A stretch of 39,623 nucleotides of DNA from a virus: positions 1 to 39,623 of the IMG/VR virus record IMGVR_UViG_3300017987_000182, one strand, 5' to 3'. Within the stretch, counting starts at the first letter, position 1, and every line of letters starts with the position of its first letter. This document shows positions 1-5,044 of this stretch, in pieces. A program made the position numbers and the translations under genes. The notes under the pieces were generated by a model that saw only the letters and a list, made by a program, of their open reading frames with translations, had not been told where the DNA came from and searched no databases.

Positions 1-141
1 CAGGAGCACAAAAAGCTGGCCGCCTGGCAAAAACAATCCAGGGCCCTGGCCTGGGTTCCCTGGGTGATCGTGGTGGCCGAATCCCTGGTGATCGGGGCGG
101 TGGGAATTTGGGCCGCCACGGAGGGATACAAGGACAACTAA
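1..141 (+). CDS. 3' end of a small membrane protein gene (truncated by the window edge)
   Basis: An open frame runs from the first base to a TAA at 139-141 and encodes the last 46 residues of a protein. The visible part starts with a polar, Lys/Gln-rich stretch, then has one clear hydrophobic segment (about residues 17-40, rich in Val, Ile, Ala, Trp and Gly) and ends in a short charged tail, EGYKDN. This looks like a single C-terminal transmembrane helix. The start lies outside the window. Codon use, including GTG ATC pairs that make GATC, matches the rest of the phage, so it probably belongs to the same genome. A holin or other small phage membrane protein is possible, but nothing specific supports that. 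Confidence 0.55.
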   Translation, partial: QEHKKLAAWQKQSRALAWVPWVIVVAESLVIGAVGIWAATEGYKDN

Positions 142-163
142 AAGGGCCAAGGCCCCCCACCGC

Positions 164-296
164 GTCCCCAAAGTCCCTAAAACCGTCCCCAAAAACACAG
201 CCACCTCGAGCGGGGCCGCGCCGGAAACGCGCGCCACCACTGGGCCGGGGCGTTTAGGGCCTCATGTCCACAAAGTCCCTAAAGCCGTCCCCAAAA
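164..296. repeat. Pair of 31-bp direct repeats in the left non-coding region
   Basis: Two copies of a 31-bp unit lie at 164-194 and 266-296, 102 bp apart, with two mismatches. Each unit is built from GTCC-type blocks: GTCC(C/A)C AAA GTCCC TAAA(A/G)CC GTCCCC AAAA. The second copy is also part of an inverted repeat, TTTAGGG at 253-259 against CCCTAAA at 277-283. The region does not code. Such repeats can be iterons of a replication origin or operators for a phage regulator. The sequence does not decide between these. Confidence 0.75.
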
Positions 297-306
297 CGTC
301 TAATGT

Positions 307-323
307 GGGCAAGGCCCTTTTTT
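307..323 (+). terminator. Weak candidate intrinsic terminator
   Basis: A short hairpin GGGC-AAG-GCCC is followed directly by six T residues (318-323). It lies downstream of the truncated membrane-protein gene and just upstream of the candidate early promoter, a sensible place for a terminator. The stem is only 4 bp, so the call is tentative. Confidence 0.35.
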
Positions 324-324
324 G

Positions 325-354
325 TTGCAATCCCCCCACATAGTGAGGTAGACT
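325..354 (+). promoter_or_regulatory. Candidate early promoter P1
   Basis: A -35-like TTGCAA (325-330) and a -10-like TAGACT (349-354) are separated by 18 bp, about 30 bp upstream of the first early gene. The word TAGTGA lies just before the -10 box and gives TAGTGAGGTAG, almost the same arrangement as at the promoter at 2887-2916 (TAGTGATCTAG). The match to sigma-70 consensus is moderate (4/6 in each box). Confidence 0.45.
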
Positions 355-385
355 AAAAGGAAAAACGTCTACAAAGGAGGAGGAA

Positions 386-589
386 ATGAAAGCAAAAAGG
401 ATCAAGGCCACGGACGTGAAAAACGGGGACACGATCCGGTTCCGCGTGGCCTGTCGGTGGGGCTGGGAGCGGGGGCCGCGCAAGGTGAAGGAAACCACCG
501 ATCGGGCGGTGGCGGTTCGGTGCGCGGGGTGCTCCCGGTTCTGGGTTCGGTTGAATGAGATCACTCACATAAACGGGGTGGAAATCTAA
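386..589 (+). CDS. Small basic hypothetical protein, first gene of the early operon
   Basis: This gene encodes 67 residues from an ATG preceded by a strong ribosome binding site (AGGAGGAGG about 5 nt upstream). The protein is short and basic. It starts with a Lys/Arg-rich segment (MKAKRIKATDVKNGD), has a beta-rich-looking middle and a CAGCSRFW motif that could be half of a zinc site. It is the first gene after candidate promoter P1 and is followed 15 nt later by the topoisomerase-like gene, so the two are probably co-transcribed. I do not recognise a family. The position suggests an early nucleic-acid-binding or takeover protein, but that is inference. Confidence 0.7.
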   Translation: MKAKRIKATDVKNGDTIRFRVACRWGWERGPRKVKETTDRAVAVRCAGCSRFWVRLNEITHINGVEI

Positions 590-604
590 AAAGGAGAAAT
601 GACA

Positions 605-1492
605 ATGAAGGAAAAATTCCAAGAAAAAAATTTCAGGGCGTCCAGCATGGAGCAGATCGAGCTGGTGAACTCGATCCTGGAGGAGTACGAAAACCTGGGC
701 TTTGATCTCACCCTCCGCCAGTTGTTTTATCAGCTTGTCAGCCGGGACCACATACCGAACACCCAGAAGGCTTACACCACCCTGGGGAAACTGGTTTCCA
801 ATGGCCGCCTGGCCGGCCTCATTGATTGGAACATGATCGTGGACCGGGGGCGCTCCACCACGTACGCGGCCCACTGGGATGATCCCCGGGAGATCGTCCG
901 GGTCTGTGCCTCCCAGTTCCGGATCGAAAAGTGGAACGACCAGGAAAACCACGTGGAGGTGGTGATCGAAAAACAGGCGCTAGAGGGCGTCTTGGAACCC
1001 GTGTGCGCGGAGCTGGACGTCCGGCTCACCGCCAACAAAGGGTACTCGTCCCAATCCTTCATGTACCGCATGGGGGCCCGCCTGGAGGACAAACTCTGCG
1101 CGGACAAGCGTGTCCACATTTTGTACCTGGGGGACCACGATCCCAGCGGCCTGGACATGGATCGGGACGTGGAGGAAAGGCTCACCATGTTTGCCTCCGC
1201 TGGTTATGGCCATATCAGGGTCCAGCGTGTGGCGCTCACCTGGGAGCAGGTGGAGGAGCTGAACCCACCGGAAAACCCCGCCAAGCTCACGGACAGCCGG
1301 GCCGCGGAGTACATCAAACAGTTTGGGCACAGCTCCTGGGAGCTGGACGCAATCGAGCCCCGCGCGCTGGCCGGCCTGGTCCAGGACGCGGTCCTGGAGC
1401 TGCGGGACGAGGACACCTGGGCCAAGTCCGTGGAGCTGGAAAAAACCATGCGCGGCGCCCTCCAGGGCGTGGCGGAAACCCTCACCTGGTAA
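605..1492 (+). CDS. Topoisomerase VI subunit A / Spo11-like protein (Mini-A-like)
   Basis: This gene encodes 295 residues. The second of two in-frame ATGs (599 and 605) is chosen because AAGGAG at 591-596 is 8 nt from it and only 2 nt from the first. Two features point to the type IIB topoisomerase A fold. Near the N-terminus the segment LTLRQLFYQLVSR (about residues 36-48) resembles the winged-helix region that carries the DNA-cleaving tyrosine; Y42 is the candidate. A TOPRIM-like domain follows, with the conserved Glu in VVIEK (E122) and the acidic motif GDHDPSG (D177, D179). No GHKL-ATPase B subunit is visible in the window. A-like proteins without a B partner are known from mobile elements as Mini-A. 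It may cleave or nick phage DNA for replication or recombination, but activity cannot be read from sequence. Confidence 0.7.
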   Translation: MKEKFQEKNFRASSMEQIELVNSILEEYENLGFDLTLRQLFYQLVSRDHIPNTQKAYTTLGKLVSNGRLAGLIDWNMIVDRGRSTTYAAHWDDPREIVRVCASQFRIEKWNDQENHVEVVIEKQALEGVLEPVCAELDVRLTANKGYSSQSFMYRMGARLEDKLCADKRVHILYLGDHDPSGLDMDRDVEERLTMFASAGYGHIRVQRVALTWEQVEELNPPENPAKLTDSRAAEYIKQFGHSSWELDAIEPRALAGLVQDAVLELRDEDTWAKSVELEKTMRGALQGVAETLTW

Positions 1493-1506
1493 AGGAGGAT
1501 CGGAAC

Positions 1507-2415
1507 ATGAAAACGACAAAAGAACACCTAAAAGAAAAGGGCCGGGCCCCGGCGCTGGAGCGTGAATTGAAAACGCTACTGGAGCACGTGATCGACATGC
1601 GCGCCAGGTACTGGGAGCTGTACGGCATGTGGGCCAAGGCCGCGCGGTACTGTCCCGATCTGGCCGTGGAGGAGGACCGGGCGGAGGCGGAGGCCTACCT
1701 GGATCCGGACCAGGCGGTGGAGCTGTTCGATCTCTGGGATCTGCTTTTCAAGTTCCAGCGGATCGTGGTGGAGTGTCCGCTCCCAGGAACCAGCCTTTTT
1801 CACGATCGCGGATCGGACGTTCCCGACATTATCAAAACCACACCACAGCCCACCCCGTACATGGGGGATGCTCTCCCGGTCCTTCCAGTCCCCACGGACA
1901 GCGTGGGCCAGATCAAGCGCCTTAACCACCTCCACACCCTGGCCATGGAAAACAGCGGCGCCGCTGGGTTCCTGGTGGGTGAGGTGGACGATCTCCTGGC
2001 CATGGAGGAACACCTCACCCGGGCCCAGTATCTGGAGTACTTGCACCTGCTCCGGGTGTGCAACACCGAGGATCTTTTGGGGAGCTTGTCCGCCCTGGAA
2101 AAACTCATGGAGCGCCGGCCCGATCTGGCCGCCTCCCTGGTGGCGCGCATGAAGGCCGCCAGCCATGAGGGGGACAGGGGCCACGGGCTCACCTGCTCCA
2201 CGTGCTCATTTCTTAACCGGCCCCAGGCGGAGCAGGTGGGAAAAATGGTTTACGAGGGCCCGCTGGAGTGCAGGCGCCACGGACCGTGCGCCACAAACTC
2301 CCCGCTTATGTGGCCCCAGGTAGAGCCCGATCACTGGTGTGGCGAGCACAGCCACTGGGGCGCCGCGGAGGCCATGAAGTCCAGCCACACGGCCAGCTGT
2401 GAAGGGAGGCGCTAA
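1507..2415 (+). CDS. Hypothetical protein with a C-terminal Cys/His cluster
   Basis: This gene encodes 302 residues from an ATG preceded by AAAGGAGG. The frame stays open upstream, but that part overlaps the topoisomerase-like gene and is not coding. The N-terminal three quarters are mostly helical and charged, with several Glu/Leu-rich stretches. The last 70 residues hold a dense Cys/His set: CSTCSF, then ECRRHGPC, then HWCGEHSHWG, a probable zinc-binding domain. I do not recognise the family. It sits between the topoisomerase-like gene (14 nt gap) and another Cys-rich gene (1 nt gap), so it is almost certainly in the same early operon. A DNA- or protein-binding accessory role is likely but unproven. 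Confidence 0.65.
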   Translation: MKTTKEHLKEKGRAPALERELKTLLEHVIDMRARYWELYGMWAKAARYCPDLAVEEDRAEAEAYLDPDQAVELFDLWDLLFKFQRIVVECPLPGTSLFHDRGSDVPDIIKTTPQPTPYMGDALPVLPVPTDSVGQIKRLNHLHTLAMENSGAAGFLVGEVDDLLAMEEHLTRAQYLEYLHLLRVCNTEDLLGSLSALEKLMERRPDLAASLVARMKAASHEGDRGHGLTCSTCSFLNRPQAEQVGKMVYEGPLECRRHGPCATNSPLMWPQVEPDHWCGEHSHWGAAEAMKSSHTASCEGRR

Positions 2416-2416
2416 C

Positions 2417-2830
2417 ATGGACAGCCGGGAATATGCCAAGGAGCGGGACAAGTGGTGGGCCTCCCTGGACGTGGACGCCATGATCGCCACTGTGGAGCTG
2501 GAGGACCAGGAGGGGGAGGAGCTGGAGATCAAAGTGCCGTTTAAATTTGAGGTTTGCCCCACATGCCACGGGCGGGGGCGCCATGTGGACCCGGCGATCG
2601 ACTCCCACGGGATCACCCCGGAGGAGTTCACGGACGATCCGGAGTTCGCCCAGGCGTACAGGGCGGGGCGTTATGATGTCCCCTGCTTCGATTGCGGCGG
2701 CGATCGGGTGGTTCCGGAGGTTGACGCGGACCGGTGCGATCCGTACGTCCGGGAAATGATCCACAATATCCAGCGCGAAAAAGCCCAGGCCGCCATGGAC
2801 GCCCTGGCGGAGCGCCGCATGGGATACTAA
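2417..2830 (+). CDS. DnaJ-type zinc-finger-like small protein
   Basis: This gene encodes 137 residues from the ATG at 2417, with GGGAGG 8 nt upstream. An in-frame GTG at 2399 is possible but overlaps the preceding gene. Two CxxCxGxx-type motifs, CPTCHGRG and CFDCGGDR, are about 50 residues apart and resemble the knuckles of the DnaJ central zinc domain; no J-domain is present. The N-terminus is acidic and the C-terminus (after YVREMIHNIQREK) looks helical. It is the last gene before the strong terminator at 2848-2888. Phages often encode small proteins of this kind; their roles are mostly unknown, and no function is claimed here. Confidence 0.65.
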   Translation: MDSREYAKERDKWWASLDVDAMIATVELEDQEGEELEIKVPFKFEVCPTCHGRGRHVDPAIDSHGITPEEFTDDPEFAQAYRAGRYDVPCFDCGGDRVVPEVDADRCDPYVREMIHNIQREKAQAAMDALAERRMGY

Positions 2831-2847
2831 GCGCCGCCCCCTCCTCC

Positions 2848-2888
2848 AGCCCCCACGGGCCTGTCCTGGGCCCTGGGGGCTTTTTTTT
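2848..2888 (+). terminator. Strong intrinsic terminator ending the first early operon
   Basis: The arm AGCCCCCA (2848-2855) pairs perfectly with TGGGGGCT (2874-2881), and the stem extends through GGGCC/GGCCC with a one-base bulge. Eight T residues follow (2881-2888). It begins 17 nt after the stop of the preceding gene. The last T residues are also the first bases of the next promoter's TTGACA box. Confidence 0.9.
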
Positions 2889-2916
2889 GACAAGTCCGCA
2901 CCTAGTGATCTAGTGT
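2887..2916 (+). promoter_or_regulatory. Early promoter P2 directly after the terminator
   Basis: A perfect -35 box TTGACA (2887-2892) is followed after 18 bp by TAGTGT (2911-2916). The direct repeat CTAGTG occurs twice here (2902-2907 and 2910-2915) and overlaps the -10 region. The resulting TAGTGATCTAG has the same position relative to the -10 as TAGTGAGGTAG in promoter P1. This suggests a shared operator or activator site. The ATG of the first gene is about 20 nt further on and has its own GGGAG ribosome binding site. Confidence 0.65.
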
Positions 2917-2936
2917 GAACCCTGGGAGTTCAAAAA

Positions 2937-3164
2937 ATGCGAATCTTTGCGGCGTGCCCCGGCTGTGATTGTACAGTCAAGATCAAGGCCCACGAAACCC
3001 AGATCGGTGACTACCTGGCCCACGCGGCCTGCGACCGTTGCCGGTGGCACCTGGCCCACGGGGTGGCCCGGGGGCCCGATTACGAGATCGCCGTGCGGAC
3101 TGCAAAACTTCACATTGAGGAGATCAGGAGGGCGACCAGTGGAAGGAAAAACGATCGTGACTAA
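2937..3164 (+). CDS. Small Cys-rich zinc-ribbon-like protein
   Basis: This gene encodes 75 residues. GGGAG lies about 8 nt before the ATG. The N-terminus contains CPGCDC and, about 20 residues later, CDRC, the spacing of a zinc ribbon. The rest is a basic helix ending in SGRKNDRD. It is the first gene after promoter P2, and its last 26 nt overlap the next gene. No specific family is recognised. Zinc-ribbon miniproteins recur in this early region and probably bind nucleic acid or host proteins, which is an inference from composition only. Confidence 0.65.
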   Translation: MRIFAACPGCDCTVKIKAHETQIGDYLAHAACDRCRWHLAHGVARGPDYEIAVRTAKLHIEEIRRATSGRKNDRD

Positions 3165-3309
3165 GTGGTACAGGTTGACGGTGATCAAGTGCAAAAACGC
3201 ACGGGAGGAGCTGGCCGGCTGGCGCTCGATCCTGGACAAACCCGGGGCCGTGATCCAGTTGCCGGATCCGTCCACGATCCTGGTATATGAGGCCAAGCCA
3301 TGTCACTGA
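3139..3309 (+). CDS. Small hypothetical protein starting at GTG
   Basis: This gene encodes 56 residues. It begins with GTG at 3139, chosen because AGGAGG lies about 7 nt upstream; the only other near start, GTG at 3157, is too far from it. It overlaps the 3' end of the preceding gene by 26 nt and the start of the HTH gene by 10 nt, which points to translational coupling. The product is basic, with a short beta-like segment (WYRLTVIKCKN) and IQLPDPSTILVYEAKPCH at the end. Nothing identifies a function. The strong ribosome binding site and tight packing are the evidence that it is a real gene. Confidence 0.55.
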   Translation: MEGKTIVTKWYRLTVIKCKNAREELAGWRSILDKPGAVIQLPDPSTILVYEAKPCH

Positions 3310-3701
3310 CTGTGGAACAATTCCGCGCGCTCCAGGAACTCCTGGGGCTTTCAAATAATGAGATCGCCAAGGAGCTGGGGTGTTGTGTGGGCGCCGTGGA
3401 AAAGTGGAGATCCGGCGCGCGCCTGGTGTCCAGGAGGACGGCCCGGGCCCTTGAGCTTTTGCTGGAAACGAAGGGGATCAACATGCGCCAAAAATTGGAG
3501 GAGTTAAGGCTCCAGCGGAGTGACAAGCGCAAGCGCAAGGAGAACGCACAAGTCAAAAAACTGATCCTGGAGGGCGATCTGGAAACCGCCCTTTTTGAGG
3601 ATCACGGATACCTGCGCCGGAAGGCGGAACAAATAGGGTGGAGCGTGGGCCGTTTGAAACAGACGATCGAACGTGTCCAGCGCACAAACCCGGGGATCTA
3701 A
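3300..3701 (+). CDS. HTH (XRE-like) DNA-binding regulator with a basic C-terminus
   Basis: This gene encodes 133 residues. Residues 5-58 form a typical phage-type helix-turn-helix: EQFRALQELLGLSNNEIAKE, then LGCCVGAVEKWRSGARLVSRR. This is the pattern of XRE/Cro-like domains, in which the second helix precedes a VxxWxxG turn. The C-terminal part is strongly basic (QRSDKRKRKENAQVKK) and ends in a second possible helical domain. It is the last gene of the P2 operon and is followed by the hairpin and terminator at 3707-3816. It could control its own operon through the TAGTGA sites at P1 and P2. That link is inference; a Cro-like or replication-regulator role is equally possible. Confidence 0.7.
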   Translation: MSLTVEQFRALQELLGLSNNEIAKELGCCVGAVEKWRSGARLVSRRTARALELLLETKGINMRQKLEELRLQRSDKRKRKENAQVKKLILEGDLETALFEDHGYLRRKAEQIGWSVGRLKQTIERVQRTNPGI

Positions 3702-3706
3702 AAGGT

Positions 3707-3756
3707 GTGCGCCAGCCCCCGCGCTTTGGGGGGGGTTAGTTTGGGAGCTGGCGCAC
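3707..3756 (+). other. Long inverted repeat, candidate structured RNA element
   Basis: GTGCGCCAGC (3707-3716) and GCTGGCGCAC (3747-3756) form a perfect 10-bp stem. Inside it, CCCCC (3716-3720) can pair with part of the G run at 3728-3735. It lies just after the HTH gene's stop and before a terminator, so it is transcribed with the P2 operon. It could protect the mRNA 3' end, act as an attenuator or be a small RNA. No known riboswitch consensus is recognised. Confidence 0.6.
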
Positions 3757-3772
3757 GAAGGAAAAGAGAAAC

Positions 3773-3816
3773 TGACAAGCGATCCCCATGTAACCGGGGG
3801 CGCGCTTTTTTGTCAA
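3773..3816 (+). terminator. Intrinsic terminator between the HTH gene and the replication operon
   Basis: The arm TGACAAGCG-AT-CCCC pairs with GGGG-CG-CGCTT...TTGTCA around the loop ATGTAACC, and a run of six T residues (3806-3811) follows the GC-rich stem. The outer TGACAA/TTGTCA pairing makes the element nearly symmetric. It should end transcripts from P2. No convincing separate promoter for 3831 onward is visible, so read-through or antitermination may feed the replication genes. Confidence 0.7.
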
Positions 3817-3830
3817 ATAGGGAGGACACT

Positions 3831-4232
3831 ATGGACGATCGGATCCGCTGGCCCGCGTTTCCGCCTGATCGACCGGCCCCGCGTTATTGCCCCACGTGCG
3901 AAACCCTCCTGGAGGCTCACGAAGTGCCACGGTGTGGCGTGGTCCACTTTTGCCATGATTGCGGGGAAACGTTCCACTTTTTGAAACACCGGGAGGGCGT
4001 GGATCCCCACGTCAAGCGGTTTAACCTTTTCGTGTATGCCTTCACCAGGAGGGCCGCGCGCGCCCTGGGCGTGGAGGCTGGACTCCTGGCCCTTGATCCT
4101 GTTTTGCCTTCCGAGGCGGAGCGGGTTGTCCGCCTTTTCGATCGGAACACGGACCAGGGCCGGGAACTTTTTTGGAAAAACTGGGGGGCTGGTATTGTGG
4201 CCACCCTCCGAAAAAAGGAGCAGGAAAAATGA
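3831..4232 (+). CDS. Zinc-ribbon protein, first gene of the replication operon
   Basis: This gene encodes 133 residues from the ATG at 3831, with GGGAGG 5-6 nt upstream. The frame is open further upstream, but that part lies in the hairpin/terminator spacer and is not taken as coding. The N-terminal third holds CPTCETLLEAH and then HFCHDCGETFHF, a plausible zinc ribbon of the CxxC...CxxC type. The remainder is helical and basic (FVYAFTRRAARALG). Its stop overlaps the start of the Sak4-like gene (ATGA). It is not recognised further. Location at the head of a recombination and replication operon suggests a DNA-transaction accessory role, as inference. Confidence 0.65.
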   Translation: MDDRIRWPAFPPDRPAPRYCPTCETLLEAHEVPRCGVVHFCHDCGETFHFLKHREGVDPHVKRFNLFVYAFTRRAARALGVEAGLLALDPVLPSEAERVVRLFDRNTDQGRELFWKNWGAGIVATLRKKEQEK

Positions 4233-5044
4233 CAAGCGAAAAACAGCAAAAGAACCCACCGCCCCAGGACAAACAACCGGACAAAAAGCCCCGGTTTTTG
4301 CCCCAGGAAAAGACAAAACCGAACGGCACGATCAGCGATCTAAGTGTCCTTATTTACGGCCCTTCAAAAATCGGAAAATCCACCTGGTGTAGCCATGCGG
4401 AAAACGCGATCTTTATGGCCACGGAGCCCGGCCTAAATCACCTGGAAGTTTTCCAGGTTCCGGTCACAACCTGGGATCGCTTTATCGAAGTTTGCACGGA
4501 GATCGCCAAGGGGGATCACACTTTTAGAACGCTGATCGTGGACACGGTGGACAACCTTTACAAGGCCTGCGAGCACCACATGTGCGGAAAACTGGGGATC
4601 AAACACCCGGGCGATCTCGACTATGGGAAAGGGTACTCCCTGATCAATAATGAGTTCCACCGGATCCTAAACCGTGTGGCCCTGCTCCCCTATGGCCTGA
4701 TCCTGGTGTCTCACTCCCAGGAGCGGACCGTGAAAACAAAACGCGGCGAGCGGACCCGCATTGTGCCCACGGTTCCGGAGGGGTGCCGGAAGCTCCTTGT
4801 GGGCCTGGTGGATTTGATCCTGTTTTGCGATCTGGAGGAAAGCACGGCGGAGGACGGCCAGGTGTCCACGGTTAGGGTGATCAAGACGAAACCCCACCAG
4901 GACTATGACGCGGGGGACCGGACAGGCAAGCTGCCCGAAGTCCTCCCCCTGGAGTTTGGAGCCTTCGCCGGCGCGCTCCAGGAAAAACCAGCAAAACACC
5001 CGGCACAGGAGGAAAATGATCAAGGCGGTTTCTGGGACGAATGA
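4229..5044 (+). CDS. RecA-fold ATPase, Sak4-like single-strand annealing/recombination protein
   Basis: This gene encodes 271 residues; the ATG at 4229 overlaps the previous stop and has AAGGAGCAGG upstream. After a 35-residue Lys/Pro-rich leader, a P-loop ATPase domain begins: Walker A GPSKIGKST (residues 44-52) and Walker B-like TLIVDTVDNL (101-110), followed by LILVSHSQERTVKTKRG. This order and the short P-loop core match phage AAA_24/Sak4 proteins, RecA-like recombinases that promote single-strand annealing and usually sit with replication genes. The C-terminus is acidic and ends in GGFWDE, like the acidic tips of partners of single-strand-binding proteins. No separate SSB gene is seen in the window. 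The gene overlaps the primase-helicase start by 4 nt. Confidence 0.75.
   Translation: MTSEKQQKNPPPQDKQPDKKPRFLPQEKTKPNGTISDLSVLIYGPSKIGKSTWCSHAENAIFMATEPGLNHLEVFQVPVTTWDRFIEVCTEIAKGDHTFRTLIVDTVDNLYKACEHHMCGKLGIKHPGDLDYGKGYSLINNEFHRILNRVALLPYGLILVSHSQERTVKTKRGERTRIVPTVPEGCRKLLVGLVDLILFCDLEESTAEDGQVSTVRVIKTKPHQDYDAGDRTGKLPEVLPLEFGAFAGALQEKPAKHPAQEENDQGGFWDE

Noticed and set aside
931-1506. Long upstream open extension of the Cys-rich gene that starts at 1507
   Set aside because: It overlaps the topoisomerase-like gene in another frame, has Gly/Arg/Pro-rich composition typical of shadow frames in GC-rich DNA, and the ATG at 1507 has a good ribosome binding site.
3788-3816. Antisense promoter-like pair TTGACA / TTACAT within the terminator
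   Set aside because: The -35 is perfect but the -10 matches only 3/6, and the TTGACA is explained as one arm of the terminator stem. It would point into the hairpin and HTH gene, so antisense control is possible but not supported.
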